This document shows, piece by piece, positions 9,783 to 21,870 of a stretch of 64,000 nt of DNA. Below the pieces are notes generated by a model. It was not told the DNA's origin. It saw only the letters and a program-made list of their open reading frames with translations, and did not search any database. Position 1 is the first letter of the stretch; every line of letters begins with the position of its first letter. The DNA lies in assembly GCA_012861695.1 (NCBI GenBank), contig JAAOOA010000060.1:3671183-3735182 (forward strand), written 5' to 3'. The translations under genes were made by a program, and so were the position numbers. The DNA comes from Trematomus loennbergii. Its lineage: Eukaryota; Chordata; Actinopteri; Perciformes; Nototheniidae.

Positions 9783-10985
9783 GCAGCTCTTTTATAAAAA
9801 AAAATATTTGTATTTTAAATCTGGAAATGTATTGTGCTGAATCTGTTTTTATATAATATAGCTAGGATAAAAAAAATCAAAAACAATGATGTGTAAAAGG
9901 GCGCTCCTATAGTAATGAACCCTTTAGCTAAATATGTCTCTTTTCATAAGCTCATTGCTTGAGTTTTAGTGTACAACTTTAATGATTTAGTGGGAAATGC
10001 TCTTAAATCTTAAATTAAGCAGTTCAGTATTTCCCTCCAACCCAGTCTCACGCATTTCGTGTTATAGTCACGACATTTAATCTATTGATTCGTGTTCACC
10101 AACACGATTTTCCCCTTTTTTTTCGTGTCACACAGAACGATTTTAAAAACGGAGCTAAAAGAGTGAACACAGTGAATAACCCTTATAGACTTCAGGTAAT
10201 CAGAAAAATAACTTTGAAGGAATTATGTTGCTTCATACTTACCTGATGTTTCAATAATCAATTGTTTGCTAACCAATTTCTAAGCCATTTTAACACTAAA
10301 GGTGCCGATTTAGCAGCTTTGTTTATGTTTTTTTCCACTGTTAAAAAGATTTATATGCAGGTTTAAGTAGATCAGGAACTTCCTTGCACAAAGTCATAAC
10401 ATTTTGCTGGCTGAATAAGATAACCTTATTTGCTCTCACAGCTGCAGGAAACAAGTTATATTTAGCCATTCCATAGCTACACTTTTAAACGAGCTCGGGG
10501 ACTTAGTGTGGTTTAAAATTGAATCTATTGTTAATAATAATGCTGCATTTTGGTCTCAAAGAATAGCTCTCTGATTCTGCCCTGCACAGAATATATGGTA
10601 AAATAATGAATGACAAAATGAATGTTAAAGACACTTGATTTTATTAGATTTAATTTGTATTTCCCTTTCGTGCACAGTAACCTACGTAATCCTGCTGTAT
10701 AAACATTTTTACATCTTCCCAACAGCACCTGCTTCATTCATGGAGGACATTTCTCTCTTGGACTTGCTTCTCCCAGGAGATCTCACGTTCTCTCACATGT
10801 GCTAAGGTTTTTAGAGGGACATTATTTTCCTTGTCGTGTAGGGCTGGTTCGTGAACTGCTGATGCTGCCCATAAAGCCCACTGAGACATATGTGTGATAT
10901 TCAGGCTATATATAGAGAGGATAATGACACCTTCCTTGTTCAAAGTAACTTCCTGTAAAATAATCGGGCCCTCTCCGTATGGCTT
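9783..10985. other. Duplicated segment copy 2 (right half) and intergenic DNA
   Basis: 9783-9960 continues the duplicated segment interrupted at 2536. 10030-10145 is a copy of the dispersed CGTGTT/AACACG repeat. Nothing gene-like is seen in the remainder. Confidence 0.5.
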
Positions 10986-11640
10986 TTAAGACGTCATCGT
11001 TTCGTGGAGAGTTTTTTCCCACAGTGAGTCCTGACCAGTGGAGCAGCCTCCATTCACCTTGATCCCAGCCTGCCTGGGAAGCCTCATTATCCTCCCTGTA
11101 TCCTTCCTGGAAGCCTCTGCTGATCCGTAAATGCCACAAGTTCCACTCCCTGCTGTCTGTGGGAGCCCTCGCCATGGGGAGAGAGGAGAGGAGAGGAGAA
11201 GGATGACAGGACTCTTTCTTTCCTTCTTTGCCACCCTTATGAGCAGAGAGCTTGATGTTGGCCCTCCACTTTAAGGCGTATGCTGTGAGTCAAATGAGAC
11301 CAATTGAAGTCTTACAGCTCAGTAAAACCGCTCCAGTGACATAATTAATAAGACTGTCAATTGTCCAAAGGCTTCGCTACGTTACGGCACTTTAAAGGAG
11401 CGCACGCTCTTTCACCAGGCGTTTTCCTAAGTTGTATTTGTTTAGAGTGGCAACCCCCAACTCTCATTACACGGTGCTGCTTTGTCACCACAATGTTAAC
11501 AAGAGAAATTGCTGCAGTTCTGAACTGAAGCATTATTCCTGTCTTGCCTCTGCCACCGGGGACAGCTTATGAATTAATGAGATGTCAGCAGAGATGTTGT
11601 GTCTTTATCCACTCAATCTCTCCAAGAGAAAAAACAGCCG
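10986..11640. other. Candidate conserved non-coding block
   Basis: This is repeat-free, less AT-rich sequence downstream of nptx1 with homeodomain-like cores (TAATTAATAA, TGAATTAATGA) and a TGACATAATTA stretch. The overlapping open frames at 10906-11234 do not resemble any family and have no splice support. The call rests on texture only; no alignment was run. Confidence 0.25.
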
Positions 11641-12560
11641 CCGTGGAGGAAGTGATATAACGTAGCAACATGATTCTTGTCTGTCTCTAGTGGCTTGACT
11701 CACGGGGCCTCATCTTTAAAAAAGCTCTCTCCTTCTGTTTTGTTATGGCAGATTTACATCCTCCATTAAACGACAACAGGAATAAATCAGTGGATTCCAC
11801 TTACTTTGGTAACGGAATCAAATAAATCAGACAGTGTGTAACTGTGTGGTTGTTTGGGGATTGCATCTCTTTCTTTCTATTTGGTTAACCTTCATAAGTC
11901 CATAATAGACCTGCTGTGTTTGCTCTTTACCCAATGTTAGGCTATTTAACATCTTCCAGTGACTTTCTTAGTTTAAACAGTTACGGTTTTATGGCTGATA
12001 TTTAACAAGAATATATGGTCAACAAAAGTTTGACATTTTGAAAAATAGGCATATTTGAGAGTTTAAGAGCTAGATTAGAATATTGATTGGTACTTCTCAT
12101 TATCTGTTTGCTGAATATGAAGCTCCAGCCATAAGTAAGCTTAGAAGGTAAGCTGCCTACAAGCACTGCCAAAGATCCTTCAACATGTTCACCTAAATAG
12201 AAATGAGAAATTGGAGGATGAAACCCTCTTTAATGGTCACACATGTTCATGCAGACAGCACACAGTGACATGTTGTCTCTGCTTTTTACCCATAGTACTA
12301 TGTCATGTTTTATGTTTTATATATAATGTAAAATACAATATTTAATTTGTTGTATTTATCTTTAGCTTGATCTTTCTGTCTTAAATATATCAAGCTTAAG
12401 GCTGCCTGGATCTATTGTAGTCCATCTGCTTTGGCACAAATGCATTTGTACTGCACAACATGACTCTGAATGTAGAAAGCAGACCTAGTGATTAGAACTG
12501 TGTGTCCATTGTCTGTGTGAGGCAGGATTAACAACAGTGGGTGAAGAAGCACTCAGATCT
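11641..12560. other. Intergenic DNA, no gene seen
   Basis: AT-rich sequence with no long open frame and no recognised repeat. Confidence 0.5.
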
Positions 12561-12650
12561 TTAAAGAGGCCCTATTATGCTTTCTGGGGTTTTCCCTCTC
12601 CTGTGTTGTATAGGATGTTGTGCATGTAAAGTTAAAGAAAAACTCCTTTC
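12561..12650 (+). mobile_element. Fragment of TTAA-type MITE (GGCCCTATTATGC family)
   Basis: It begins TTAAAGAGGCCCTATTATGC and continues with GTTTTCCCTCTCCTGTGTTG. The same block starts at 41528. Both copies lack the other end. Confidence 0.6.
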
Positions 12651-12711
12651 GTTGAGATTTAGATGCTTAAAGTTGAGATGCCAGTTGTAGTTAATCAAAG
12701 TAGTTTCAACA

Positions 12712-13176
12712 TGTCATGATCCTGATGGGATTGTCTTGTTTACTTCCTGTCTGTGTTTTCCCGCTTTTTGTGATTGTCCGCCCTGATTCTATCCGCCTGT
12801 GTCTGAGTGCCTGCTGCCCTTGTGTCTTTGCCCTCTGCACCTGTGTCAGTGTGATTAGTCCTGTGTGTATACAGTGTATGCCTGTCTACCTGTTTGTTCT
12901 CTGTGGGTTTGTGGTCGATTTTCCCTTGCTGTGTTCTGCTTGCCGTAGTTCCTGGTTTCCTGTCTCTGTCTGAATCTTGATTTTTCTTGTGTGGCCTCCT
13001 GCTTTTGCTTCTCGTGTTCGTCAAGTCTTTTTTGCTTTGTTCCTCGTTTTGTTTTGCTGTTTTCCTTTTGTTTTTTTGTACAAGCTTTATTCTAATTAAG
13101 CTCGCTTTTTGTTATAAGTACCAGCCTCCTTCTTTGTATCGGTGTGGGTTCTGCCCTCCTTACCCACCCTGTGACA
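12712..13176 (+). mobile_element. LTR-like repeat (possible solo LTR remnant)
   Basis: It starts TGTCATGATCCTG and ends CCCTGTGACA, so it has TG...CA termini with short inverted ends, and the body is rich in TCTGTGT/CCTG/TTTTG runs as in fish LTR elements of this type. A 5-bp target duplication is not visible. The open frames at 12716-13232 and 12740-13024 result from its skewed composition. Confidence 0.45.
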
Positions 13177-14055
13177 CTATCCTGTTTGAACCAAACAAAC
13201 TCCACTTCAAGGTCCACCTTAAGAGGACATAAAGCAGTTGAAGTGTAAATAAAGTCTACCTGTTCACAAGCTTTAGACAAAAGAGACATGAAAAAGAAAG
13301 CCTTCAAGGACCTACGTCTTAATCTTTCCCCAGAAATATTTCAGTCAAGGCTCAATGCATTTATTCATAAGCAGAACACGCAGGAGTTGCACCTCTTTAG
13401 ATGAATCAGAATGGGACAAAATGTTGTGTGTATGAGCAGAAATTACTCAGCACGACATGACGTGATTAACATTTAAGATTTTTTCTTAATGAGGAAAATA
13501 CGTGTTGAAAAACAAAGATAACTTCAGCTCATCGTGAGGAGCTTTTCTAAAATGTTTCATGGTAAAACAAAAAGGTAGGTCTAATAGCAGAAGATCCAAT
13601 CGTGTTATTCTGATTCAGAAATGTGTCTTACTCTGACGCTTGAATAAGGTATCTTCATTTTTGAAATGTTTGCTGCTACAGCAACAGGTCTGAGTGAACA
13701 ACTAAAAGTCAAACTTAAAGAGCTGCAGTTTTACGTTAAGCTGCACTCTTGAACTTGGCCATTGAAAGGCCGCTATGACAAAGCATTTTTTCCTCTGTGA
13801 GCCTCGCTGTGTTTAGTGCAGGCACTGTAGCAGCAGCAAAGCAGTGAGTGAGTTATCTTCTGCAGTCAGCTAAAAAAGAGACAACACACACACACACACA
13901 CACACACACTTTCTGTTCTCAAGTGCCCTCTTTGTGACCTTCACTGCCTTCCTTGTCTTTCTGTCAGATGCCCCTTGTTTAAAAAGGTTGTAACTCTCAT
14001 GCACTCGCTCGACATCACATGTTCCCATGCACATAACCAAAGCCAGGAATCCACT
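13177..14055. other. Intergenic DNA with CA microsatellite
   Basis: (CA)n lies at 13883-13909. No gene is seen. Confidence 0.5.
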
Positions 14056-15090
14056 GTGACATTAAGTATCACAATTTTATTACAAAAATTAAATTCTTCA
14101 TCTCTCAGTTTTGCCATGCTTGGAGCATATAACAATACAGTAAAAAACCCGGACCCAGAGAAGATAGTAAAGCAGATTTCAACAATGCTTTCACAGCACT
14201 CGTCATTCATGCTGTTACTATACACACACTGTAACATTCCTTATACAGAGTAGTACAACACCTGCCAAAACACGTCATGTCAGATAACAAACTGTAATCA
14301 AATTACATTTACCAGAGAAACAGGAAACTCAACCCAGCTCAGAAAGGAAAACAGAAACCAATAAAACATTGAATTTGCAACTGAGAACATATTGAATGTG
14401 CTGAAGATTTGAACCAGCCCAAGGCACCCAGGCTTTGTAGCAATGTTGGCAAGTTTAACGACATTCTTACAGAAACACTTGAAGCGAACAACGACTACAA
14501 ATTGACTTGTACCAGAGTCTGACTTTGCAGTGTCCTTCAACATACCCTCCTTCTCCTGGAGTCAGTCACAGTGCAAGTTCCGGAGGGGGCGGGGCCAGTG
14601 AAGGAGAAAGGGGGGTCGGGGGTTAGGGTCAGAGAGGGGTTCGCAGGGTGCTGTACCGCACCAGACATCACTTCACAGCGCCAAACACTGACAAGAATTG
14701 GATGGACAGCGTAATCTCCCACTTTCCGGAGGGAAGTAGGAGAGGGGGGGGGGGGGGGGGGGGCGGCGGTTATGTAATTCCTCTCTTGGATTGTGAATTG
14801 TCCGAACATAAGGCGCAGATTGCCAGCTGCCAGTCCAAGTCAGCCAAACGAAAAAGCTTAGGTGTGCTTTCAACTGAACGCCCAAGAAAAAAGGAGGAAC
14901 AAAAACCTTCTCACCGAGGCTTCCAAGACGATATTTTTTTTCCTCAAGATGAAAAGTGCACATAAATACCTAAGAATGATAGAAATCCCAGATTTAAGCT
15001 TACCAATATAACTGAAATAGTCTCTAACGAATGTCAAATGAAGACAAGAACGACAAAAGCTCGGAAATACAGAGAGGCCTCTCTTGCAGT
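14056..15090 (-). other. nptx1: Probable nptx1 3' UTR
   Basis: This extends from the nptx1 stop codon to just beyond a minus-strand AATAAA (14081-14076). It contains a GC-rich stretch (14560-14660) and a 20-nt G run at 14744-14763 (C run in the transcript). Open frames at 14298-15124 on both strands have no family resemblance. The true cleavage site is unknown. Confidence 0.5.
14076..14081 (-). promoter_or_regulatory. nptx1: Candidate polyadenylation signal of nptx1
   Basis: AATAAA on the minus strand, about 1.0 kb past the stop codon. It is the best-placed signal before intergenic sequence resumes. Confidence 0.45.
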
Positions 15091-18000
15091 TCAGTTGAGC
15101 GAATGGCACGGCTCGAAGGTCCATTTGGTCGTGCCGCCAAATATTTCGATGTTGCTCTCCGTCCAGGAGAACACGTTGCCGGCCGGTGCTTTGCTGTTGC
15201 AGGTCGCCAAGTTGTAGATCTCGGCGATGGAAAGTTTCCTATTCCAGATATTTAGGTTTGCTAGTTCACCAACATAAGCTTGCGTCGCATCAAAGCCTCC
15301 GCCCAACGTGTCCTGTGGAGCAACGCAGACAAGTGTTAGTCATCAAAGATACAGTTCAAGTGTTATCTGGTCGGAGAACTGGAGAAAAACTTTTGATCCA
15401 GAAAAAACCCCGATATTGATGCGCATTTGAGCACATATGAACGATGTACCAAGGGGTCATTTGTTCTATTTCCAGACCCTGCAGTCATGTCCTTGGGTAT
15501 AAATAAATACATAAAGGGGCCCTATTATGCTAATTTTCAGGTTCATATTTGTATAATAGGGACCCTTTTACCCCAAATTGCTCACGTAGGAATGTCTACA
15601 GTATAGAGGTCTATGTACGTGGATTTGAATAAAACAACATGAGATGATTTATCTAAGCAGTGTCATTGGCCAAATGCTCTCTTTATATTGGATATTTCTT
15701 CCACAGTGCAACAAGCTAATTTCCTGTGTAAAATCTGAAATGTTTCCTTGTCAAACTGCAGGCCAAATTCATGAAGCACTTTTATTTTTGCCAATCCAGG
15801 GATGATAAATTACAAACTAATTTTATTGGAAAGCCTTAATTTGCCACCTCTTCAATTTCCAACCAATCTAATTTCCTTCATGAATATTCCTAAATTAAAT
15901 AGATAACTGTGCAGAATCATGATTTGAAAATGAATTCACACCTGCTCTTGTCCCAGGACCAGCACCCCCTCTGGTTTGATGGGGTGGTACGGTGCCAGGT
16001 TTTCTCCACTTCCCCGCATCACCCCGTCCTGGAAGGCTTCCCACATCCCGTCCCGGGTGGTCCACGTGATGCACAGGTGATGCCATTTCCCGTCGTTGAT
16101 GAGGAACGGCAGCTTTGCAACCTGCAGCAGAGACACAAAATCATATATTTGTCTCTCGTGAACAATTGTCTCTTTCACACTTTAGTTGCAGAGTCACACT
16201 CCGCCTGAAAAACCCGTCGCTTCCACACCTTCTCCTCTTCCTGCTTAATCACTTCCCATCTGAAAAAAAATCCCCGCTGTTGCTCACATGAACACCTATT
16301 TTTAACCCATTTCCATTTCTGGAACAGGGAAGCTGTCATCAAAGCACAAAGTATTATAACTTGTTCCTATTGTTGCACTGTCCATATCCATTAATATATA
16401 CCTACATTTATATATTCAAACATTCGACTTGTCCTTTTCATGTTAGGAATCATTTGGTCTTAGGTCATTGCCAAGTCACATCAGCCAGATTGTGAAGGAC
16501 GTCCTTCTTAATCTTTGGGTATTGCTTCTGCTTTTGGAGTGCAGACATTTTATGACTACTGGCAGATATGTCCTATAGGATGAGTTAAATATGCATGGCA
16601 GGGACGATTTCAGAAATGACTGTGTTCTGTTTTGTAGTGACATTGTTTGCCCCTTAGCCTTTAAAATAAACATCCAGTGTTGTAGGACATTAGTTCCAGT
16701 GTTCCAGCATCTTCATTTTTTCCCCCAGTCTCCAAAAACGATCTCCATCACAAACATGATACAAGTAAATGCAAAAACCCCGACAACGACATCCTGCAGA
16801 ATTGTATAAAATAATGTTGTTCTCTTATGATCACTTTTCCCTTACCTTGTCATTGATGAGGATCTCCATGGGGTTGTTCCCCCACTCAATCAGCACCAGC
16901 TCGTTGGTCTGGCCTGGCACGGCGTAGGAGAAGGGCGTCCCCACCCCGGGGGAGGCGTTGGACTTGATCCACAGACACACGCTGAAGGAGTACATCTCAG
17001 GGAGGCTCCTCTTGGCTTTGGCGTACATGTAGTTGGTTCTCAGGGGGAAGGTGAGCTGAAACTTATCTGTGGGCCTGGTTTCTTTACCTGTGGATGAGAT
17101 GACAGGAATTTATTATAGATTAGGGCTGCAACTATATCATTTCCATATATGATGAATCTGTTCAGCAATAGTTCAAATCAGCTCCACCGTGACCAACCTT
17201 ATGTTATTTCTATAGGGAGACTGGGGATGGTTGTAACACTTTTTACTTTTCTCTCAGTTACTCAGAGACTATTTGGTCCAGACCATTCACATTTGTATAT
17301 ATTAAACTAATTAGCCAAATCATTTAAAGATGATTACATATGACATTTGTTTACAATATATACTGAAAAGAAAAAGTTAGATTATTTTCTTGATTTATCG
17401 ATAAATTGTTTGCCTTATGAAATGCCAGAAAATGGTATTCACTGGTATTTAGGAGCAAAGAAAAGCATTAAATATTCATATTTAAGTAGAAAATGACTCG
17501 AAACAATTAGTCCATTATTTAAGTTGGAAATTACTTTGATATATAACCAAACAGCATATTATTGCAGCCCTACCAGAGAGGGCAGACTTTTGTTAATGAG
17601 AACATATTTTTAACGTATGTGAAATCATGGTTAAGATTATAGGATTTATATGATTAAAGTAATGTCAGTTGAGGAACGATTCGAAAGACCCTACAACCCT
17701 AAAATGTTTTTGTTTTTCCTCCAAAATCGTAAAAATACCTATACTCCGGAGTCCGGATTAAATATGATACACCCTTCTGACTATCATTTGCTGTCGTATG
17801 CCTCTATCTCCCCCGTCTCTCGCGCATTTGCTATCAGTGTTGAGACACTGTACCAGTCGCGATATAATTATCGTCCAAAACTCGCCAGTGAGAGGCAAAC
17901 TTTCCAGCCGGCTCTGACCTCTGCACAGCGGGGAGCTGGGTGTTCAGGTTTAGGGCTTTGGAAAACAGAAACTCAGCGAAGCATGAGCTCTAACAGGTCC

Positions 18001-19170
18001 TGAGATATGCAAAGCATTGCAGCTCTCCTCTCCTCCTTCACACTGTGCGCAGCGAGATGCGGCACTGTGAACGCGTCAACATGACTGGTGCTGTAATACT
18101 GATTTCTCACACGTCCTTGCTGTTTTAAAACCATTAAATGACACCTGATCTTGTTTAGAACTCCTCAATGTTTGGAAACCTTTGTACGCGCGCAATACAT
18201 CCGTTCACCCTGAGAATCCAAACGCACCTTTCTCCAGGTCTGTGATGCGGTGGTGCAGAGTGGTAAGCGTGGACTCCACTCTGTTCCGCTGGTCGGTCTC
18301 GTTCCTGACGGTCGGTTTGGTCTCCTCTATCGTGTTGACCCGGGACAGAACCTGCTTCTCCATATCGTCTATCTTGTTCTGGAGCAGGTCTTTGAGGCTG
18401 TTCGCCTGCGCGGTGTTGTTCCCTCGGCTGTATTGCTGCATCGGACACAGGGAGACACACTGGGTTAAAGGGGGCACGGGGAATACTTTTGTTAAACTCC
18501 CTCAAAGATGGTCCTTTTTACTCTTTGTGAAGCTCCTAGTCTGATTATGTTTGTATGTGCGCCAAATTACTCAAAAATGCGACTTAACTTTACATAATGC
18601 TTCTCACTGACTGTCATTTAAACACTAAAACACATGTGGCTCCAAGCAAACAATATTGCAGCAGTGAATTAGAGGCTCAACCCTATTTTCCTATTAATTA
18701 CCAGGAGGGTCATCTAATTCCCTTTTCGCTCCTCTCCTCACCTCTAGATTCTCCAGTCTCTGTTTGAGCGTCTGTAAAGTCTGCCCCAGCTGGGCCAGGG
18801 TGTCCGTGGTGCCCCGGGATACATCCCCCATCGTGTTCTTCACCCCGGGCCGCCTCCCGCCGGGTCCCGCCGCCGGGAGGCTCTGGCTCTCGCAGCGGCT
18901 CAACTTGGACGTTAGTTCCCTGATTGTCTCCTTCTGGTTCATGATGGTCTCCTTCTGCTGCAGCACGGTCTCCCGCAGCTGCATGACCGTGGTCTTCAGG
19001 TCCTCCGCCGGCCCGCTGTTCTGCATCGTGGCCGCGCACAAGTCCATATCCTTGGGCACCGACGTGCAAATAAACTGCGTCTGTCCGAAGTCTTGCGCCG
19101 AGCTCTGCACAACAACCAGGCAAGAAAGTAGAAAAAGTTTCCACGAGAATCCGTCCATGGTTCCAGTCAT
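15091..19170 (-). CDS. nptx1: Neuronal pentraxin 1, complete, five exons
   Basis: Coding exons (5' to 3'): 18742-19170, 18228-18435, 16846-17087, 15942-16121, 15091-15312. All have GT-AG borders and consistent phases, giving 426 residues; mammalian NPTX1 has 432. The N-terminus is a hydrophobic signal peptide (about residues 8-25) followed by QDFGQTQFICTSVP. A coiled-coil segment (LRETVLQQKETI...) covers exons 1-2, and the pentraxin domain fills exons 3-5. Exon 4 carries the pentraxin signature HLCITWTT (H-x-C-x-[ST]-W-x-[ST]). Exon 3 has TPFSYAVPGQ and LIEWGNNPMEILINDK. The C-terminus is TKWTFEPC...N. Neuronal pentraxins are secreted multimers that cluster AMPA receptors at excitatory synapses. 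Sequence in exons 1 and 2 fits NPTX1 better than NPTX2. An in-frame second ATG (19158) is an alternative start. A TATA box lies about 80 bp upstream of the start codon and a CRE about 280 bp upstream. Confidence 0.97.
15511..15575. repeat. Short foldback MITE remnant in nptx1 intron 4
   Basis: AAAGGGGCCCTATTATGC and the inverted ATAATAGGGACCCTTT face each other over about 65 bp. This is an internally deleted copy of the TTAA-type MITE family. Confidence 0.6.
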
Positions 19171-19246
19171 GTTGCAGAGAGTATGTGAGAGAGTTCAGCA
19201 CCACGGAACTGTCCACTGGAGCTGTGAGCTCTGCCGGCTGTGTGCA

Positions 19247-19256
19247 CTTTATATAG
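19247..19256 (-). promoter_or_regulatory. nptx1: TATA box of nptx1
   Basis: The minus strand reads CTATATAAAG, about 80 bp upstream of the start codon. This places the transcription start near 19220 and gives a short 5' UTR. Confidence 0.7.
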
Positions 19257-19446
19257 CGGACATAAGGCAGCGTAGACACCGCATCAGGGAGGGAGAGGCA
19301 GGGCGGCTCTGCCCACAGTCCAGCACCTTATTTAAGGTCGTCCGCAGTGTTTGCGCAGCAGCCACTTTACAGTAGCAGAGAGAATACGCTGTGGCTGTGT
19401 AGTGAAATGGAAGTGTGAAGGCAAATAAACCTGATGTAGACAGATA

Positions 19447-19454
19447 TGACGTCA
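19447..19454. promoter_or_regulatory. nptx1: Consensus CRE (TGACGTCA) upstream of nptx1
   Basis: A perfect palindromic cAMP/CREB response element lies about 200 bp upstream of the predicted TATA box. It fits activity-dependent neuronal transcription; use in vivo is inference. Confidence 0.5.
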
Positions 19455-19459
19455 TTATA

Positions 19460-21377
19460 TCCTTCATCTTGCTCTTTCATTGATGGAGAGGCGTTTAAAG
19501 TTGTCTTAATTAATCATCTTTAAATGGTTTAAGTAATAATCAGACAGATGTCAGTTCAATACATAATAATTTGGTCGGTTTAGACCAAAGGGTCTCTTCA
19601 TAACCAAGAAATATGCAAAAAGTGTTGAACCTGTTACCCCTGATCTTATCTTAAATTAAAGATGCTTACAGAACTGTCAGCAGAATGTACTTAAAAATAG
19701 CATTACAGTTCCTTAAATTGGGGACAGTGGAGTACATTTGACTAATTTAACAAATGTAACCGCAAAAAGGTTTCGTTTAAAAGTAACTTCTGTTTATTAG
19801 ATTCTTAAAAGTCGTACTTTGCTCAAAACACTGATTATAATTTCAATTTGTGGTATCTTAGAGCACAAGGTAATACAAGAAAAGTTGATTTTGGATATAA
19901 AATGACCTACATTATGTTCCCCCATTCTTTATGATAGGTTACAATAAAAATGTAATGAAGGACTCCAAACTAAAAATACCTGATAAAAAGATTGATATTG
20001 TTACTGAACATTGCAAAATATTCTTAAAGCTGATCCCCCTTTTTGAGAATAAGTTACACAAGTATTTGAAATAGTGAGTTACTAATTTATTAAATCATAA
20101 TCAACAAGCTATTTGTGATATAGAGAACAGCATATATTTTTAAAGAATGAAACAACACTTTTTTTTGTGCTATGATTGATAAATGTATTTAGTCAATCAA
20201 ATTCAAGCGTGTGGCAGGGACCATCATGTGGCAAAATGATCGATCCACCTTAAATAAATCGGTTTCCCATCTTCTACAGGAGCCTGTCCCACGGTAGGAG
20301 TACCCCCACCCCCACCAACCCCCCCCCCCCCCTCTCTCTTTCTCTCGCTTTTTCTCTCGCACGCGCTGACACCACGCATATCTTGCGCCAAACAATGCAC
20401 AACGGGGCAAACCACGACTCCAAAAGCACGTTGTCGATTGTAATTTTCTTTGAATGACCTACTGAGAAACCGTTGTTTTTCCCTTTTAGATGTGGCCTAC
20501 ATACGTGTGTTATCTTCCTCTGAGTTCACCAGTTTGAGATAGAGCTGTTAAATGTCGAAGAAGAAGAAGAAGAAGAGGAAGAAGAAGAAGATTCTTAAAA
20601 CAACTTTATTTGCGTTTTTTTTTTAACAATACACTTCTTCAAGAAGAAGAAGAAGAAATGTGTAGCAGTGATAGCAGTAGAGATGCTTTGTAGCTAATTA
20701 TACAAAAGAACCCCACCACTACAAGAGACAGGCGCTGAAATAATATTCAATATTCGTATGTAACTCCCACCGCGACTCTCACATGAATAAATAAGATGCA
20801 CAGCGATGGAAGGGAGGGGGGAGGGGGGGGCAACGCTCTTCCTTAGATCATGTTGGGATAACAAATCAGCCATAATGGCCGTGACGTAGGAAGGAGCGAC
20901 TCAGCTGCGTGAAAACTGCTTCAAGCAAAGTGAACTTCACATGAAATTCAGCTGGATTTCTACCATTTTGCAGGGTAATCTTCTTCAGAATAACAAACCT
21001 CAGAGAAAAGTTTCCCAAAAATCTATATTAGAAAGGAAACGTCTTATTTCTGCAACAGGTTGTTAGTTTTACCCCAATTTTCTTTGACCGTCTTTCTTTT
21101 TGTTGAATACTTGATAAGTTTACTTCTTCAAGACTGTCAAGACTGCTAAATTAAGCAATGTGAGAAAACAACACTCCATTGCTCCTATCACCTGTGACAA
21201 AGGGTCAATAGATTTAAAGGGTAACACAGAATAAAATCACTATATAAACTACTTCTTCGAAGGTCCATTATTACAGAAAGCGTTATTTCCATGTATTTTT
21301 GCATTATAAAGCGGGTTGAAGGGGTATATAATTTTTGATAATATCCAAATATATAAATCAATTTTTCAGGAGAGCAC
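19460..21377. other. Intergenic DNA with low-complexity tracts
   Basis: A C/CT-rich tract lies at 20302-20355 and GAA-rich tracts at 20553-20593 and 20639-20656. The open frames at 20189-20415 are read from the tract and are not genes. Confidence 0.55.
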
Positions 21378-21381
21378 TTAA

Positions 21382-21552
21382 AGAGACAGGCGCTAAAACG
21401 GAGCATTTCAGACCAATGGTGAACATGGGTGTTTTTCAGTCAGAACGTATTAGAAAAATGGTGTGTTCTTTGAACATTAGAGCACATAAAAAGGTACTAG
21501 TAGAGACCCAAAATGCAAATATGAATCTGAAAATGAGCCAAATATGTCACCT
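21382..21552. mobile_element. Short TTAA-flanked MITE
   Basis: TTAA lies at 21378-21381 and 21553-21556. The ends AGAGACAGGCGCTAAAACGG and (complement) AGGTGACATATTTGG are weak inverted repeats. A related start occurs at 20724. Confidence 0.6.
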
Positions 21553-21870
21553 TTAATCTGCAATCTGCCACCCCTCCACGACCTGCATGCCTCCAGGACC
21601 CTGACTACGCAGGGAAGATAGTGGCCGACCCCTCCCACCCCGGACACGAACTGTTCGCCCCCCTCCCCTCTGGCAGGAGGCTGCACTCCATCGGGACCAA
21701 AACCTCACGCCACCTGAACAGTTTCTTCCCCTCCGCTACCGGCCTCTTAAACAAGGCCCCCCCCCGCTGATACTTTACCTCTGCCACATTATAGACTATA
21801 TGCATTACATTAATGCACACAATGTTCCTACTCCTTTCTGCACATATTCTGATTTCACATTTCTTAGTTT

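Noticed and set aside
12716..13232. Open frames on both strands within the LTR-like repeat
   Set aside because: Composition-driven: CTGTGT-rich repeat.
14537..14965. Open frames near the G run downstream of nptx1
   Set aside because: They are coded by the homopolymer and GC-rich 3' UTR; no domain and wrong context.
15091..19170. Assignment of the pentraxin as nptx2
   Set aside because: Exon 1 (QFICTSVP) and exon 2 (NSLKDLLQNKID, QVLSRVNT) resemble NPTX1, and the rptor neighbour matches the NPTX1 locus.
18710..19375. Long open frames overlapping nptx1 exon 1 (189 codons minus, 203 codons plus)
   Set aside because: They are other-frame readings of the GC-rich first exon. The pentraxin frame has the signal peptide, coiled coil and splice junctions.
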